Positions 45,639 to 55,418 are shown, counted from the first letter of the stretch. The stretch is DNA of 64,000 nt from Planctomycetota bacterium (GCA_029553505.1 JAKPKY010000199.1:1-64000); one strand, 5' to 3'. Program-made: numbers and translations. The notes: a model not told the origin generated them from the letters alone.

Positions 45639-46047
45639 ATACGTATTCGGTTATCTCCATGTTCCTTTGCGGAGATGGGGGCAGTGGCGGGCCCGGCGCA
45701 AGCTCTTCCGGGAGCGTTTGCCGGTTCCGCTGTCGGAGTGGGCCGCCGTCTGCGGATCGGGCAGGGAATGGGATGCGCAACTGTGCGTGGCGATCCTGGA
45801 AGCGGCGGGGCGGTGTTTCGGGGTGGACGCGACTCGAATCCGGCCGGAGGACCGGCTTGCGGCGGAACTGTGGTGCCCGTGGTGGCGGCTCCAGGCGGAG
45901 GATTTTTATGGCGAGATCAACGATGCCGTCCGGGAGCGCGGGATTCCGTGCCCAAGTCCTCGACCCGAGCGCCCGTTCGACCTGGAGAAAGTCTCCATCG
46001 GCGAGATTCTGACGCATGGTTCGGCGCTGTGCAGAAAAGCTGAATAG
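45619..46047 (+). CDS. Hypothetical protein
   Basis: GTG-start 142-aa ORF translationally coupled to the preceding ORF. Confidence 0.55.
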   Translation: MILERLRYVFGYLHVPLRRWGQWRARRKLFRERLPVPLSEWAAVCGSGREWDAQLCVAILEAAGRCFGVDATRIRPEDRLAAELWCPWWRLQAEDFYGEINDAVRERGIPCPSPRPERPFDLEKVSIGEILTHGSALCRKAE

Positions 46048-46086
46048 GGACGCGCCGCGTGCGTGGCTGGGCCTGGGCCTTCCCGC

Positions 46087-46220
46087 TTGACCGCCCCGAA
46101 GGGGCGAAAGAAACATATCAATCGTCCCGATGGGACTCTGTGCAAACAACGCTCGTTTCCACGGGCTCGCGCCCGAGGCTAACTATCAAGCGCCCTGCGG
46201 GCTGAAACGGCAGGACTGCC
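46087..46220. repeat. Intergenic array of short hairpins (CGCCCCGAAGGGGCG, GTCCCGATGGGAC, CGGGCTCGCGCCCG, GCCCTGCGGGC)
   Basis: Four consecutive small palindromes in about 130 bp of noncoding DNA. Confidence 0.6.
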
Positions 46221-46329
46221 CAACCAAGGCGGGGGTTTTCCCCGTATTCCTTGCTCAACTGCCGCCCGGAGGATGTCGATACAAATGCAACAGAGTCGGG
46301 ACCGTTCTCAAGCGGGAAGAGGCGTTACC

Positions 46330-47790
46330 ATGACCGAGGACGAACTTCAGGCCCAGGCTGCCAGTCCTCCGCGAAGCCGCTCGTCCGTGCGGGGGAACGA
46401 AAACTGCTTCGTCTGCAAGCGTCTGCGCGTCTTGCCGTTCCGGCATTGCGCGGACTGCTCGCTTCCGGGCGCCCGCGACTGCCCGCCCATCCGCGCCAGT
46501 TTCCTGCTGGTGTTCGGCGTGGTGCTGACGGGACTGACGGCTTACTTCCTCGGCGGGCCCGTGGGAAAGACCATCTTCCTGATGACCAGCCTGATCGTCG
46601 CCATCATCCTGCTGGTCATCAACTCGTACAGCAACGAACAGGCGCGAAGCCGCCAGCGCCTCGCGCAGCTCCGCCAGGAGCTGGCCGAGCAACACGAGTT
46701 CCTCAAGGACCTTTCGCCGCTGGACACGCTGGACAAGTGCCTGGACCACATCGTGACGAACGCGGCATTGCGTCTTCGCTGCCGGCGCGTCTCGGTGATG
46801 ATGCCGGACAAGACCGGAACGCACCTGTACATCGCGGCCGCCCGCGGCGTGCCCCAGGACGTCATCCGCACGACCCGCATTCCCATCGGCGAGCGGATTT
46901 CCGGGCGCGTCTTCCAGTCGGACAAGCCGCTGCACGTCTCGCGGAACCACGCGCAGGACGACCGCCCCGGCGCGCTGCCCATCGAGTCGGAGGCCTTCAT
47001 GTCCGGGCCGCTGATGCTCTCCGGCATGCGATGGGGCCACGCCCGCCTGGGTGTGCTGAGCATCACCGAACCGTACGGGCGCGACGACTTCAGCATCGAC
47101 GACGAGTTCGTCTTCAGCAACATCTGCGAGGCATCGGCCGTCGCGATCTACAACCACATGGCCGTCGCGAAGGTCAAGCAGGGCAACGTGGAGTTCCTCG
47201 AGACGCTGGTCAACGCCATCGAGGCGCGCGACGCCTACACCCGCGGGCACAGCGAGCGCGTCTGCAAGTATTCCCTGGCGACGGGGCGCGCGATGCGCCT
47301 CGACGACGAGACGCTCAGCCAGTTGGCCATCGCCGGGCGACTGCATGACATCGGGAAGATCGGGATGGCCGACGCGATCCTCCTGAAGCGCGGCGAACCG
47401 AGCGAGGCGGAATGGGAATCCATCCGCCGACATCCGGACATCGGCGCGGAGATGCTCGTCAGCGCCTCGCTGGTCACCAGCGCCCGCGACGCCATCCGCT
47501 GCCACCACGAACGACTGGACGGTTCGGGCTACCCCCACGGGCTGAAGGACGAGGACATCCCGCTGATGGCGCGGATCATCGGGGTGGCCGACGCCTTCGA
47601 CGCCATGACCACCGTCCGTCCGTACCGCGAGGCGATGTCCTTCCCCGACGCGCTGACGGAACTCCGCCGATACGCCGGAAGGCAGTTCGACGCCGCCTGC
47701 GTGGAGGCCTTCCTCCGCGCGGTCGAGTACGGCGACCTGTTCGCGTCCCAGTCGGCCGAGGCCGAAGCGGCGCTTTCGCCGGCCCAATGA
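46330..47790 (+). CDS. HD-GYP domain phosphodiesterase with GAF domain, TM segments and Cys-rich N-terminus
   Basis: CFVCKRLRVLPFRHCADCSLPGARDC; RLHDIGKIGMAD; HHERLDGSGYPHGLKDEDIP. Confidence 0.9.
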   Translation: MTEDELQAQAASPPRSRSSVRGNENCFVCKRLRVLPFRHCADCSLPGARDCPPIRASFLLVFGVVLTGLTAYFLGGPVGKTIFLMTSLIVAIILLVINSYSNEQARSRQRLAQLRQELAEQHEFLKDLSPLDTLDKCLDHIVTNAALRLRCRRVSVMMPDKTGTHLYIAAARGVPQDVIRTTRIPIGERISGRVFQSDKPLHVSRNHAQDDRPGALPIESEAFMSGPLMLSGMRWGHARLGVLSITEPYGRDDFSIDDEFVFSNICEASAVAIYNHMAVAKVKQGNVEFLETLVNAIEARDAYTRGHSERVCKYSLATGRAMRLDDETLSQLAIAGRLHDIGKIGMADAILLKRGEPSEAEWESIRRHPDIGAEMLVSASLVTSARDAIRCHHERLDGSGYPHGLKDEDIPLMARIIGVADAFDAMTTVRPYREAMSFPDALTELRRYAGRQFDAACVEAFLRAVEYGDLFASQSAEAEAALSPAQ

Positions 47791-47808
47791 CCTCCTGCGC
47801 CGCGGGGT

Positions 47809-50349
47809 TTACTTCCCGCTGACGGCGGCGAACTTCACCGAGAAGGTCAACGCGACCTCCTGGTCCTTCTTCACCTTGACCTTCTGCATGGCGTAGGCAT
47901 CGAAGCAGACCTTCACGCAGGCGCCGCCGGAGGCCGCCATCTTCCCGTCCCGCACGTATTCGGCGCCCTTGGCGGTCGGCAGGGCCCATTCGAGCGGCTT
48001 GTTGTCCTTGCGTTTTTCCTCGAAGTCGCCGTTGGCGATCTCCGCGCCGACGGCCTGGACCTTGTCGTAGTAGACCCAGACGTTGTTCTTCTTGTCGTAT
48101 TCGCCCTTGAGTTTCAGGTCCAGTTCCCCGTCGGCGGCGGGGGTGAACCGCACCGTCACGGTTGTCCAGGCGTCGTTGCGCACCTCGCCCTGCCAGGTGA
48201 GGAAGGCCTTGCGCAACTCGGCGTCGGCGACCCACGTCGCGGGGACGATCTGCCCTCCGCCGGTGACTTCGCCGGGGCGCAGCTCGACGCCGGCTGCCTT
48301 CAGGTCCACCCGCGCCACTCCGGAAGCGGTCGACACCTCGCCGACGGGCGGTTTTTCCGACGGCGGCATGTAGACCAGGGGCTTGGGCCCGGCCGGCGGC
48401 GGCTCGTCCGGGGCCGTCAGCTCGACGGCGACCGTCGCGCCGTCCTTCGGCAGCGAGGCCCGCACCGTTCGCGTCCTGTTGCCCGACCGCACGACGATCT
48501 CGTACTGCCCGAGGAACCCGCGCGTCCGGAACCGCCCACCCGCGTCCGTCGCGCCGTCGGCGTTCGTCCACCATTTGCCCAGCACCAGGTCCTGGTACGC
48601 CTTTCCGGCGGGCTTGAGCGTCCAGTTCTTGCGGAAGATCGGCGCGTTGTACGCGTGGTGCTGGCCGTCCCAGAAGCCCCACATGTAGATGCTCGTCACG
48701 TTGGGATGGCTGAAGAGCGTGAGGTAATAATCGCGGACGAAATCGCCCTGGAGGTCCTCGTCGCTGACGTAGAAGCCGAATTCCGTCACGGCGATTTCCA
48801 GGTTTCCGACCGCGGCCAGCCGGTCCAGCACCTTCAGCATGTTTTCCGGGCTCATGAAGCTCTCCCAACTGCTGTGCGACTGGAGCCCGATGCCCTGGAT
48901 CGGCGCGCCGCCGGCGAGCAGGCGCTTGACGATCTGCTCCAGGTAGCGGTGCTTGACGGAGTTCGTGTTCGCGTCGCCAGCGCCGAGGATGCGGTTCTCG
49001 TTGATAAACAGCTTGACGTCGGGATCGGCCTTGCGGGCGGCCCGGAACCACTCCGCCAGGCTCTCCTCGCCGAGCAGGTCGATCCAGTCGAAGCTCGCCC
49101 ACGACTCGTTGACCACCAGCCACATCGAAACCGCGCCCTTCGTCGCGGTGACGATGTCGCGGATGTGCGCGTCGATCGTCTTGCGCAGCAGGGCGGGGTT
49201 CTTCTCCATCGACTTCATGTCCGGCGGGTTCTTCCGCCAGCTCGGCCAGACGAGCGGATGCCCGTGCACTTCCATGCCGTGCTCGCGCAGCCAGTTGATC
49301 TCCTCGATCGCCGCCTTCTGCGCGTCGGGATTGTGCCACCAACTCCGCATGGTCAGGCCGCTCTCGGGGGTGCAGCCGTTGAACAGCCGCAACAGCTCCT
49401 GGCGGTAGCGCTCGCCGTCGGGCGATTTGTCCTTGAGGATGCGGAAGGAGGACGATGCCGTGCCGAATCCGAACGCGTGGCGGACCATCCGGACCTCGAC
49501 CTTCGCGTCGGCCACGGGCTTTCCGTCGCGCGTGACGGCGACGGTCAGGTCGCCCTTGCGAAGCTTCTCGATCCGCTCCTCGGCGGCCCGGCGCCATGCG
49601 GCGTCGGGCTCGCGCCCGGCGTAGGTGACCGGCATCTGCGGAAGGTCCCTGTAGATGACCTTCGGGCCGTAACTGACGCAGCGGATGTCCGCCAGCTCGA
49701 TGGTCTGCGGGGGGAACGCCAGGTTGAACAGCACGCGCTGCTCGCCGGCGGCTGCGAGGTTCTTGTCGCCCGACTTCTTGAGCTTGTTCTTGATGACCAG
49801 CGGGAAGGAGTAGTAGTACTTCTTCCACTGCGGGCTCAGCGCGGTTTCCCGCGACAGGCTCCCTGACCACGGCGGAATGCTGAACCCGAAGTGCGCTCCC
49901 AGGCGGGCGCCGCGCTTTTCGTCGGAGGCGCGGATCGTCCGGGCGTAGAAGGTCAGCAGAACCCAGTCGCCGCTGCGGAGGGGAATGACGCTCCGGGACT
50001 CGATCTGGACCAGGCCCTTGAGCTTGTCCACGCGCGCGGGCACGGCGTCCATCTCCTGGCCTTGCTCCTCCTCGGCGTCGTCGGCGGACTTGAGCTTCTC
50101 GATTCGCAGGGCCTCCCGGAAGGGCATCGACTCGACGGGGACGATCTCCATTCTCAGGACGTCCTGCCCGTGCTTGATGGAGAACGTCTTGAGGTTGTCG
50201 GCCGGCAGGATGCTCTTGCCTTCCGGCAGCTTGGCGAGTTTAGCTTCCTGCTGGGAATCTTCCGGCGTTTCGGCGGCGCGGCAGGGCGGATTGAGCCCCG
50301 CCCACGCGATCATCAGGCATCCCAGGGCGCAACGGACGGACTCTCGCAT
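47809..50349 (-). CDS. Glycoside hydrolase family 10 (endo-xylanase-like) with flanking beta-sandwich/CBM-like regions
   Basis: GFGTASSSF, EVHGHPLVW, WLVVNESW (acid/base NE), LEIAVTEFGF (nucleophile TE), YMWGFWDGQHH. Confidence 0.88.
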   Translation of the reverse strand: MRESVRCALGCLMIAWAGLNPPCRAAETPEDSQQEAKLAKLPEGKSILPADNLKTFSIKHGQDVLRMEIVPVESMPFREALRIEKLKSADDAEEEQGQEMDAVPARVDKLKGLVQIESRSVIPLRSGDWVLLTFYARTIRASDEKRGARLGAHFGFSIPPWSGSLSRETALSPQWKKYYYSFPLVIKNKLKKSGDKNLAAAGEQRVLFNLAFPPQTIELADIRCVSYGPKVIYRDLPQMPVTYAGREPDAAWRRAAEERIEKLRKGDLTVAVTRDGKPVADAKVEVRMVRHAFGFGTASSSFRILKDKSPDGERYRQELLRLFNGCTPESGLTMRSWWHNPDAQKAAIEEINWLREHGMEVHGHPLVWPSWRKNPPDMKSMEKNPALLRKTIDAHIRDIVTATKGAVSMWLVVNESWASFDWIDLLGEESLAEWFRAARKADPDVKLFINENRILGAGDANTNSVKHRYLEQIVKRLLAGGAPIQGIGLQSHSSWESFMSPENMLKVLDRLAAVGNLEIAVTEFGFYVSDEDLQGDFVRDYYLTLFSHPNVTSIYMWGFWDGQHHAYNAPIFRKNWTLKPAGKAYQDLVLGKWWTNADGATDAGGRFRTRGFLGQYEIVVRSGNRTRTVRASLPKDGATVAVELTAPDEPPPAGPKPLVYMPPSEKPPVGEVSTASGVARVDLKAAGVELRPGEVTGGGQIVPATWVADAELRKAFLTWQGEVRNDAWTTVTVRFTPAADGELDLKLKGEYDKKNNVWVYYDKVQAVGAEIANGDFEEKRKDNKPLEWALPTAKGAEYVRDGKMAASGGACVKVCFDAYAMQKVKVKKDQEVALTFSVKFAAVSGK

Positions 50350-50638
50350 GGAACTCTCCTTTCCGGTCCGCATAGGATGGAAAGTTTTCGTCCTTCGGGG
50401 CGGCCCTCGTGCGGAACCGGTTTCGTAGAGGGCATTCTACCACCTTCCCAGGGGGTGTCAATGTCGAGCAGGATCCTCCAGGGCGGAAAGGGAGCGCATG
50501 AAATTTTCACCGGATCACGCGAAGACTCTCCCGTCCAGCGCCCAAAAACTCAAATAGTTTGCGCATCTGCCTACTTTTGCATTCAGGGCAGGGACGGTAT
50601 ACTCATCGGTCTTGAACCTGTGGGAAGGAGAACGAGAA

Positions 50639-51946
50639 GTGGGTCAGCGTAGCAAGAAGCGGTATGTCCAGGTCGGCGTGGGCGGGCGAAGCAGCATGTA
50701 TACCAAGGCCATCGCCGGCGAGTACAAGGAAGTCGCCGAACTGGTCGCCCTGTGCGACATCAATCCCGGGCGCATGGAGGTGAAGAACCGCCAGCTCCAG
50801 GAGTCCGGTCACCCGGCCGTGCCGACGTACGCGCCGGACCAGTTCGACCGCATGATCGCCGAGGCGAAGCCCCACACCGTCATCGTCACCACCGGCCCGG
50901 ACGCGACGCACTGCGATTACATCTGCCGGGCGATGGAACTCGGCTGCGACGTCGTCACCGAGAAGCCCATGACCACCGACGACGCCCGCTGCCGGAAGAT
51001 CCTCCAGACGGTCAAAAAAACCGGGCGGAACTGCCAGGTGACGTTCAACTATCGGTACTCCCCGCCGCGCAGCCAGGTCAAGGAACTCCTCGCCAGCGGC
51101 GCCATCGGCGAGATTCGCAGCGTGGATTTCGCCTGGCTGCTGGACACGAGGCACGGGGCCGACTATTTCCGCCGCTGGCACCGCAAGCTGGCCAACTCCG
51201 GCTCGCTGCTGGTCCACAAGTCCACGCACCATTTCGACCTGGTGAACTGGTGGCTGGACGACGTGCCGGAAGACGTCTTCTGCCATGCCGCCAAGAGCTA
51301 CTACACGCCCCAAACCGCCGATCGCATGGGCCTGTCCGGGCGCGGCGAGCGCTGCCTCGGCTGCGGCGCGAAGGGCAAGTGCCGGTTCTACCTCGACCTG
51401 GCCGGCAACGAACACCTCAAGACGCTCTACCTCGACAACGAGAAATATGACGGATACTTCCGCGACCGCTGCGTCTTTTCGCCCGACATCGACATCTGGG
51501 ACACCATGTCGGTCTCCGTGCGCTATCGGCGCGGCGCGCTGCTGAGCTACCAGTTGCACGCCTTCAGCCCATACGAGGGGTATCGCATCGCCTTCAACGG
51601 CACGAAGGGCCGCCTGGAGCATTCCGCCTGCGAAAACACCTATATCAACGGCGACGGAACCATTCCCGGCGAACTGAGCAAGAACAAAGTCACCCTGTCG
51701 CTGATTCCGGAGTTCGCCAGCCCGCAGGCGCTGGAGCCGCACATCGCAGCCGGGGGACACGGCGGCGGCGACCCGATCCTGCTGGCGGACATCTTCGACC
51801 CCAACGCGCCGGCAGACCCGCTCAAGCGAAAGGCGTTCCATCGCGACGGCGCGTACAGCTGCCTGGTGGGCATCGCGGCATACCAGAGCGTGCAATCCAG
51901 CCGGGCCGTCCGGGTCGCCGACCTGCTGGCCGACGCGCCGCTCTGA
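50639..51946 (+). CDS. Gfo/Idh/MocA-family oxidoreductase
   Basis: VGVGGRSSMYTKAIAGEYKEVAELVALCDINPGRM; GCDVVTEKPMTTD (EKP motif). Confidence 0.93.
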   Translation: MGQRSKKRYVQVGVGGRSSMYTKAIAGEYKEVAELVALCDINPGRMEVKNRQLQESGHPAVPTYAPDQFDRMIAEAKPHTVIVTTGPDATHCDYICRAMELGCDVVTEKPMTTDDARCRKILQTVKKTGRNCQVTFNYRYSPPRSQVKELLASGAIGEIRSVDFAWLLDTRHGADYFRRWHRKLANSGSLLVHKSTHHFDLVNWWLDDVPEDVFCHAAKSYYTPQTADRMGLSGRGERCLGCGAKGKCRFYLDLAGNEHLKTLYLDNEKYDGYFRDRCVFSPDIDIWDTMSVSVRYRRGALLSYQLHAFSPYEGYRIAFNGTKGRLEHSACENTYINGDGTIPGELSKNKVTLSLIPEFASPQALEPHIAAGGHGGGDPILLADIFDPNAPADPLKRKAFHRDGAYSCLVGIAAYQSVQSSRAVRVADLLADAPL

Positions 51947-51980
51947 TCCGTCGATCCGTCGGTTGGAAGGAGAGTTGGGG

Positions 51981-53768
51981 ATGTCTGCGGCAATGCCTCG
52001 CGACGAACATCCGCGCCCGCAATGGGTTCGCCCGGAATGGATTTGCCTCAACGGGCCCTGGCAGTTTGAAATCGACGCCGGGGACAGCGGCCTGGAGCGA
52101 GGCCTGCGTGACCGATCCCTGCGGGACACGATTACCGTCCCGTTTTGTCCCGAGTCGCCCCTGTCCGGCATCGGGCGCACCGATTTCCTCAACGCCGTCT
52201 GGTACCGCCGCGAGGTGACCGTTCCCGACGCGTGGAAGGACAGGCGGGTGTTCTTGCACTTCCAGGCGGTGGACTACGACGCGACGGTCTGGGTCAACGG
52301 CGTGGAAGTGGGGAGGCATCGCGGCGGGTGGACCGGTTTTTCCTGCGACCTGACGGGCGTGGCCGAAGGCGGACAGGCCGCCACCATCGTCGTGCGCGCC
52401 CGCGACGATCATCGCGCGTCGAAGCCGATGGGAAAGCAGTCCCGCGACTACGCCAACCAGGGGTGCTGTTACACGCGAACCACCGGCATCTGGCAGACGG
52501 TGTGGATGGAGGCGGTGCCGAAGCAGGCTTGGCTGTTGCGCCCGAAGACCACGCCGGACCTCGCCAACCGGTGTTTCCGCCTGGTCCTGCCGGTCGCCGG
52601 GCAGCGGGGGGGAATGACGATCCGGGTGATGCTGCGCGACGGCGACGAGGTTCTCCGGACGGAGCAGGTTCCCGCCGATCGCGATTTCACCCCCACGGTG
52701 ACGCTGCCGATCCCCGAAGGCCGCGTTCGCCTGTGGGAGCCGGGGCAACCTCATTTGTACGACATCGACGTGGAACTGCGGGACGCGGAAGGGCGCTTGG
52801 TGGATCGCGCCGCCACGTACGCGGGGCTTCGCAGCGTCACGATCGACGGCAAGGCGGTCCGCCTCAACGGGCGCGCCCTGTTTCAGCGCCTGGTGCTGGA
52901 CCAGGGATACTACCCCGACGGCGTCATGACCGCCCCCACGGACGCCGCGCTTCGCCGCGACATCGAACTGTCGATGCAGGCGGGCTTCAACGGCGCGCGG
53001 CTGCACCAGAAGGTGTTCGAGGAACGCTTCCTCTACCATGCGGACCGGATGGGCTACCTGTGCTGGGGCGAGTTCGGAGACTGGGGAATCGGGCGCGACG
53101 GATACGGCGCGGCCTGGATCACCCAGTGGCTCGAAGCGCTGGAGCGGGATTATAACCATCCCTGCCTGGTCGGTTGGTGCGGCCTGAACGAGACCTACAA
53201 GGTTTTCGACGACCGGATCCACAATCACGACGACGTGATGCGCGGAACGTTCCTTGCGGCCCGGGCCGCCGACCCGACGCGCCCGGTGCTCGACGTTTCG
53301 GGCTATTCGCACCGTGTCCCCGAAACCGACATCTACGACAGCCATGATTACGAGCAGAACCCCGCCGCCTTCGCGGCCCATCACGCCGGATTGGGCGAGG
53401 ACCGACCGTACCTGTCGCGCCACGCGAACTTTTCCTCCATCGCGTATCGCGGGCAGCCCTACTTCGTCAGCGAGTTCGGCGGCATCTGGTGGAACCCCAA
53501 GGCCGCCGCGGACGAACCGTCCTGGGGATACGGGCAGCGCCCCAAAAGCGCCGAGGAGTTCCACCAGCGCTTCGAGGGGCTCTGCCGGGCGTTGCTGGAT
53601 CACCCCCACATGTTCGGCTATTGCTACACGCAACTGACCGACGTCTATCAGGAACAGAACGGCATCTACGGGTTCGACCGCGGCGAGAAACTGGACGTCG
53701 CGCGAATCCGGGCCGTCCAGCAGCGCCCCGCAGCCATCGAGAAGGCGGACGACCGCGCGAGCCCGTGA
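51981..53768 (+). CDS. Glycoside hydrolase family 2 (beta-galactosidase/glucuronidase-like)
   Basis: Sugar-binding N-terminus LNGPWQFEID..WYRREVTVP, WVNGVEVGRHRGGW; HPCLVGWCGLNE acid/base, FVSEFGG nucleophile. Confidence 0.92.
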   Translation: MSAAMPRDEHPRPQWVRPEWICLNGPWQFEIDAGDSGLERGLRDRSLRDTITVPFCPESPLSGIGRTDFLNAVWYRREVTVPDAWKDRRVFLHFQAVDYDATVWVNGVEVGRHRGGWTGFSCDLTGVAEGGQAATIVVRARDDHRASKPMGKQSRDYANQGCCYTRTTGIWQTVWMEAVPKQAWLLRPKTTPDLANRCFRLVLPVAGQRGGMTIRVMLRDGDEVLRTEQVPADRDFTPTVTLPIPEGRVRLWEPGQPHLYDIDVELRDAEGRLVDRAATYAGLRSVTIDGKAVRLNGRALFQRLVLDQGYYPDGVMTAPTDAALRRDIELSMQAGFNGARLHQKVFEERFLYHADRMGYLCWGEFGDWGIGRDGYGAAWITQWLEALERDYNHPCLVGWCGLNETYKVFDDRIHNHDDVMRGTFLAARAADPTRPVLDVSGYSHRVPETDIYDSHDYEQNPAAFAAHHAGLGEDRPYLSRHANFSSIAYRGQPYFVSEFGGIWWNPKAAADEPSWGYGQRPKSAEEFHQRFEGLCRALLDHPHMFGYCYTQLTDVYQEQNGIYGFDRGEKLDVARIRAVQQRPAAIEKADDRASP

Positions 53769-53786
53769 CGTCGGATACCGCCGCGC

Positions 53787-53831
53787 ATCTGCGTGGTTGC
53801 TCCGTCCCGCTGCGCGGAACTTCGCAATCCA
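53787..53831. repeat. Dispersed GTGGTTGCTCCG...GCAATCCACGGCACCC element
   Basis: tgcgtggttgctccgtcccgctgcgcggaacttcgcaatccacggcaccc; related to 11566 and 17728. Confidence 0.5.
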
Positions 53832-53994
53832 CGGCACCCTTGGCGGATAGACGAAATTTCGTTTTTCCCGCGGCAATTGCCTGTCCCGTCCCCCGTTGCG
53901 CTGCCGGAGGGAAACTCGCGTTGTTTTTCCGCAACATGCCCCTTCGTCCAGCCGATGAAAGACAGGGGCGCAGGGTCGGCGGGCAGAGCGGGTT

Positions 53995-55353
53995 ATGAAA
54001 AACGGCGGCGAAATGGCGGGCCTCAACGTGTTGCTGGTGGACGGCGACCGTGTTTCGGCGGCGCAACATACGGCGCTGCTGGAAGGCAACGGCCTGCGCG
54101 TCACGCGGGCCGAGAGTCTCGCGCGGGCGCGAATCCTCCTGGAGGCCGGGCGATACGACGTCGCCGTCGTCATGGCGGAACTTCCCGACGGCGACGGCAC
54201 GCAGCTTGTCGCGCCGCGCAACGGCGGTCCGCCCGTCGTCCTGATGACCGAGCATGGAACGGTGCGCGGCGCGGTGGACGCGATTCGCCGCGGCGCTGCC
54301 GATTATCTCGTCTGCCCCGTCGCCGCCGGCGAACTGTGCGAGGCGGCGTCGCGCGCTGCCGCCGCGAGCGGCGCGCCGCGCGAGACCCAGGGCGGGCCCG
54401 ACGCGCTGGACGGGCTGATCGGCGCCGATCTCCGCATGGCGAAGGTCTTTGACCTGATCGACGCGGTGGCGGCAGCCAGGACCACCGTCCTGCTCACCGG
54501 AGAGTCCGGCACGGGCAAGAGCCTCGTCGCCCGCGCCATCCATCGCCGCTCGCCCCGGCGGTCCGGGCCGTTCGTCGAGGTCGCCTGCGGCGCGCTGCCC
54601 GATACGCTGCTGGAGAGCGAACTGTTCGGGCATGTCAAGGGCGCGTTCACGCACGCGGTGTCCGACCGCCCGGGCAAGTTCGCTGCCGCCGACGGCGGGA
54701 CGATCTTCCTCGACGAGATTTCCACCGCCTCGCCCCAACTCCAGGTCAAGCTCCTGCGCGTCCTTCAGGAGCGGCAGTTCGAGCCCGTCGGAAGCATCGA
54801 GACCCGCGCGGTGGACGTCCGCGTGATCCTGGCGACGAACCACGACTTGGCGGCCGAGGTCGAGGCTGGGCGCTTCCGCCGCGACCTGTACTACCGCATC
54901 AACGTCGTTAACATCGAGCTTCCGCCGCTGCGCGACCGCCCGGGCGACATCGAGCGCCTGGCGGCGCACTTCCTGCAGAAATACCAGGCCGAGGCGGGCA
55001 GGAAGCTGCGCGGCTTCGACGGCGAGGCGATGGACCGCATGCGCCGCTACGCCTGGCCGGGAAACGTGCGCGAGCTGGAGAACTGCGTCGAGCGGGCGGT
55101 CGTGCTCTGCCGCGGCGCGACGATTTCCCGCGACGATTTGCCGCCGTCGGTAGCACGCCCCGGCGAGGCCGTTCTCCCGAAAGATCACGCGGCACAATCC
55201 AGCGGACTCAAGGAGGCCATGACGCTGCCGGAAAAACACCTCATCGTCGCCGCGCTGGAGGCGGCGGGGGGGAACCGACAGGACGCAGCCGCACGGTTGG
55301 GGATCAACCGCAGCACGCTCTACAAGAAGATGAAGAAGCACGGCCTGCTCTGA
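53995..55353 (+). CDS. Sigma54-dependent response-regulator-type transcriptional activator (NtrC-like) with degenerate receiver
   Basis: AAA+ GESGTGKSLVARAIH, ELFGHVKGAFTHA, GGTIFLDEIS, Fis-type HTH NRQDAAARLGINRSTLYKKMKKHGLL. Confidence 0.92.
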   Translation: MKNGGEMAGLNVLLVDGDRVSAAQHTALLEGNGLRVTRAESLARARILLEAGRYDVAVVMAELPDGDGTQLVAPRNGGPPVVLMTEHGTVRGAVDAIRRGAADYLVCPVAAGELCEAASRAAAASGAPRETQGGPDALDGLIGADLRMAKVFDLIDAVAAARTTVLLTGESGTGKSLVARAIHRRSPRRSGPFVEVACGALPDTLLESELFGHVKGAFTHAVSDRPGKFAAADGGTIFLDEISTASPQLQVKLLRVLQERQFEPVGSIETRAVDVRVILATNHDLAAEVEAGRFRRDLYYRINVVNIELPPLRDRPGDIERLAAHFLQKYQAEAGRKLRGFDGEAMDRMRRYAWPGNVRELENCVERAVVLCRGATISRDDLPPSVARPGEAVLPKDHAAQSSGLKEAMTLPEKHLIVAALEAAGGNRQDAAARLGINRSTLYKKMKKHGLL

Positions 55354-55378
55354 CGCGCGGAGGGGGAAACAGCAAAAA

Positions 55379-55410
55379 CCCCCGCGTGACCGCGGGGGCT
55401 TGTAAAAAAA
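55379..55410. terminator. Intrinsic terminator between convergent genes
   Basis: cccccgcgtgaccgcgggggcttgtaaaaaaaaa. Confidence 0.7.
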
Positions 55411-55418
55411 AAGCATCA

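Noticed and set aside
47576-49870. 764-aa minus-strand ORF
   Set aside because: Same-strand alternative frame of the GH10 gene; the GH10 frame has all catalytic motifs.
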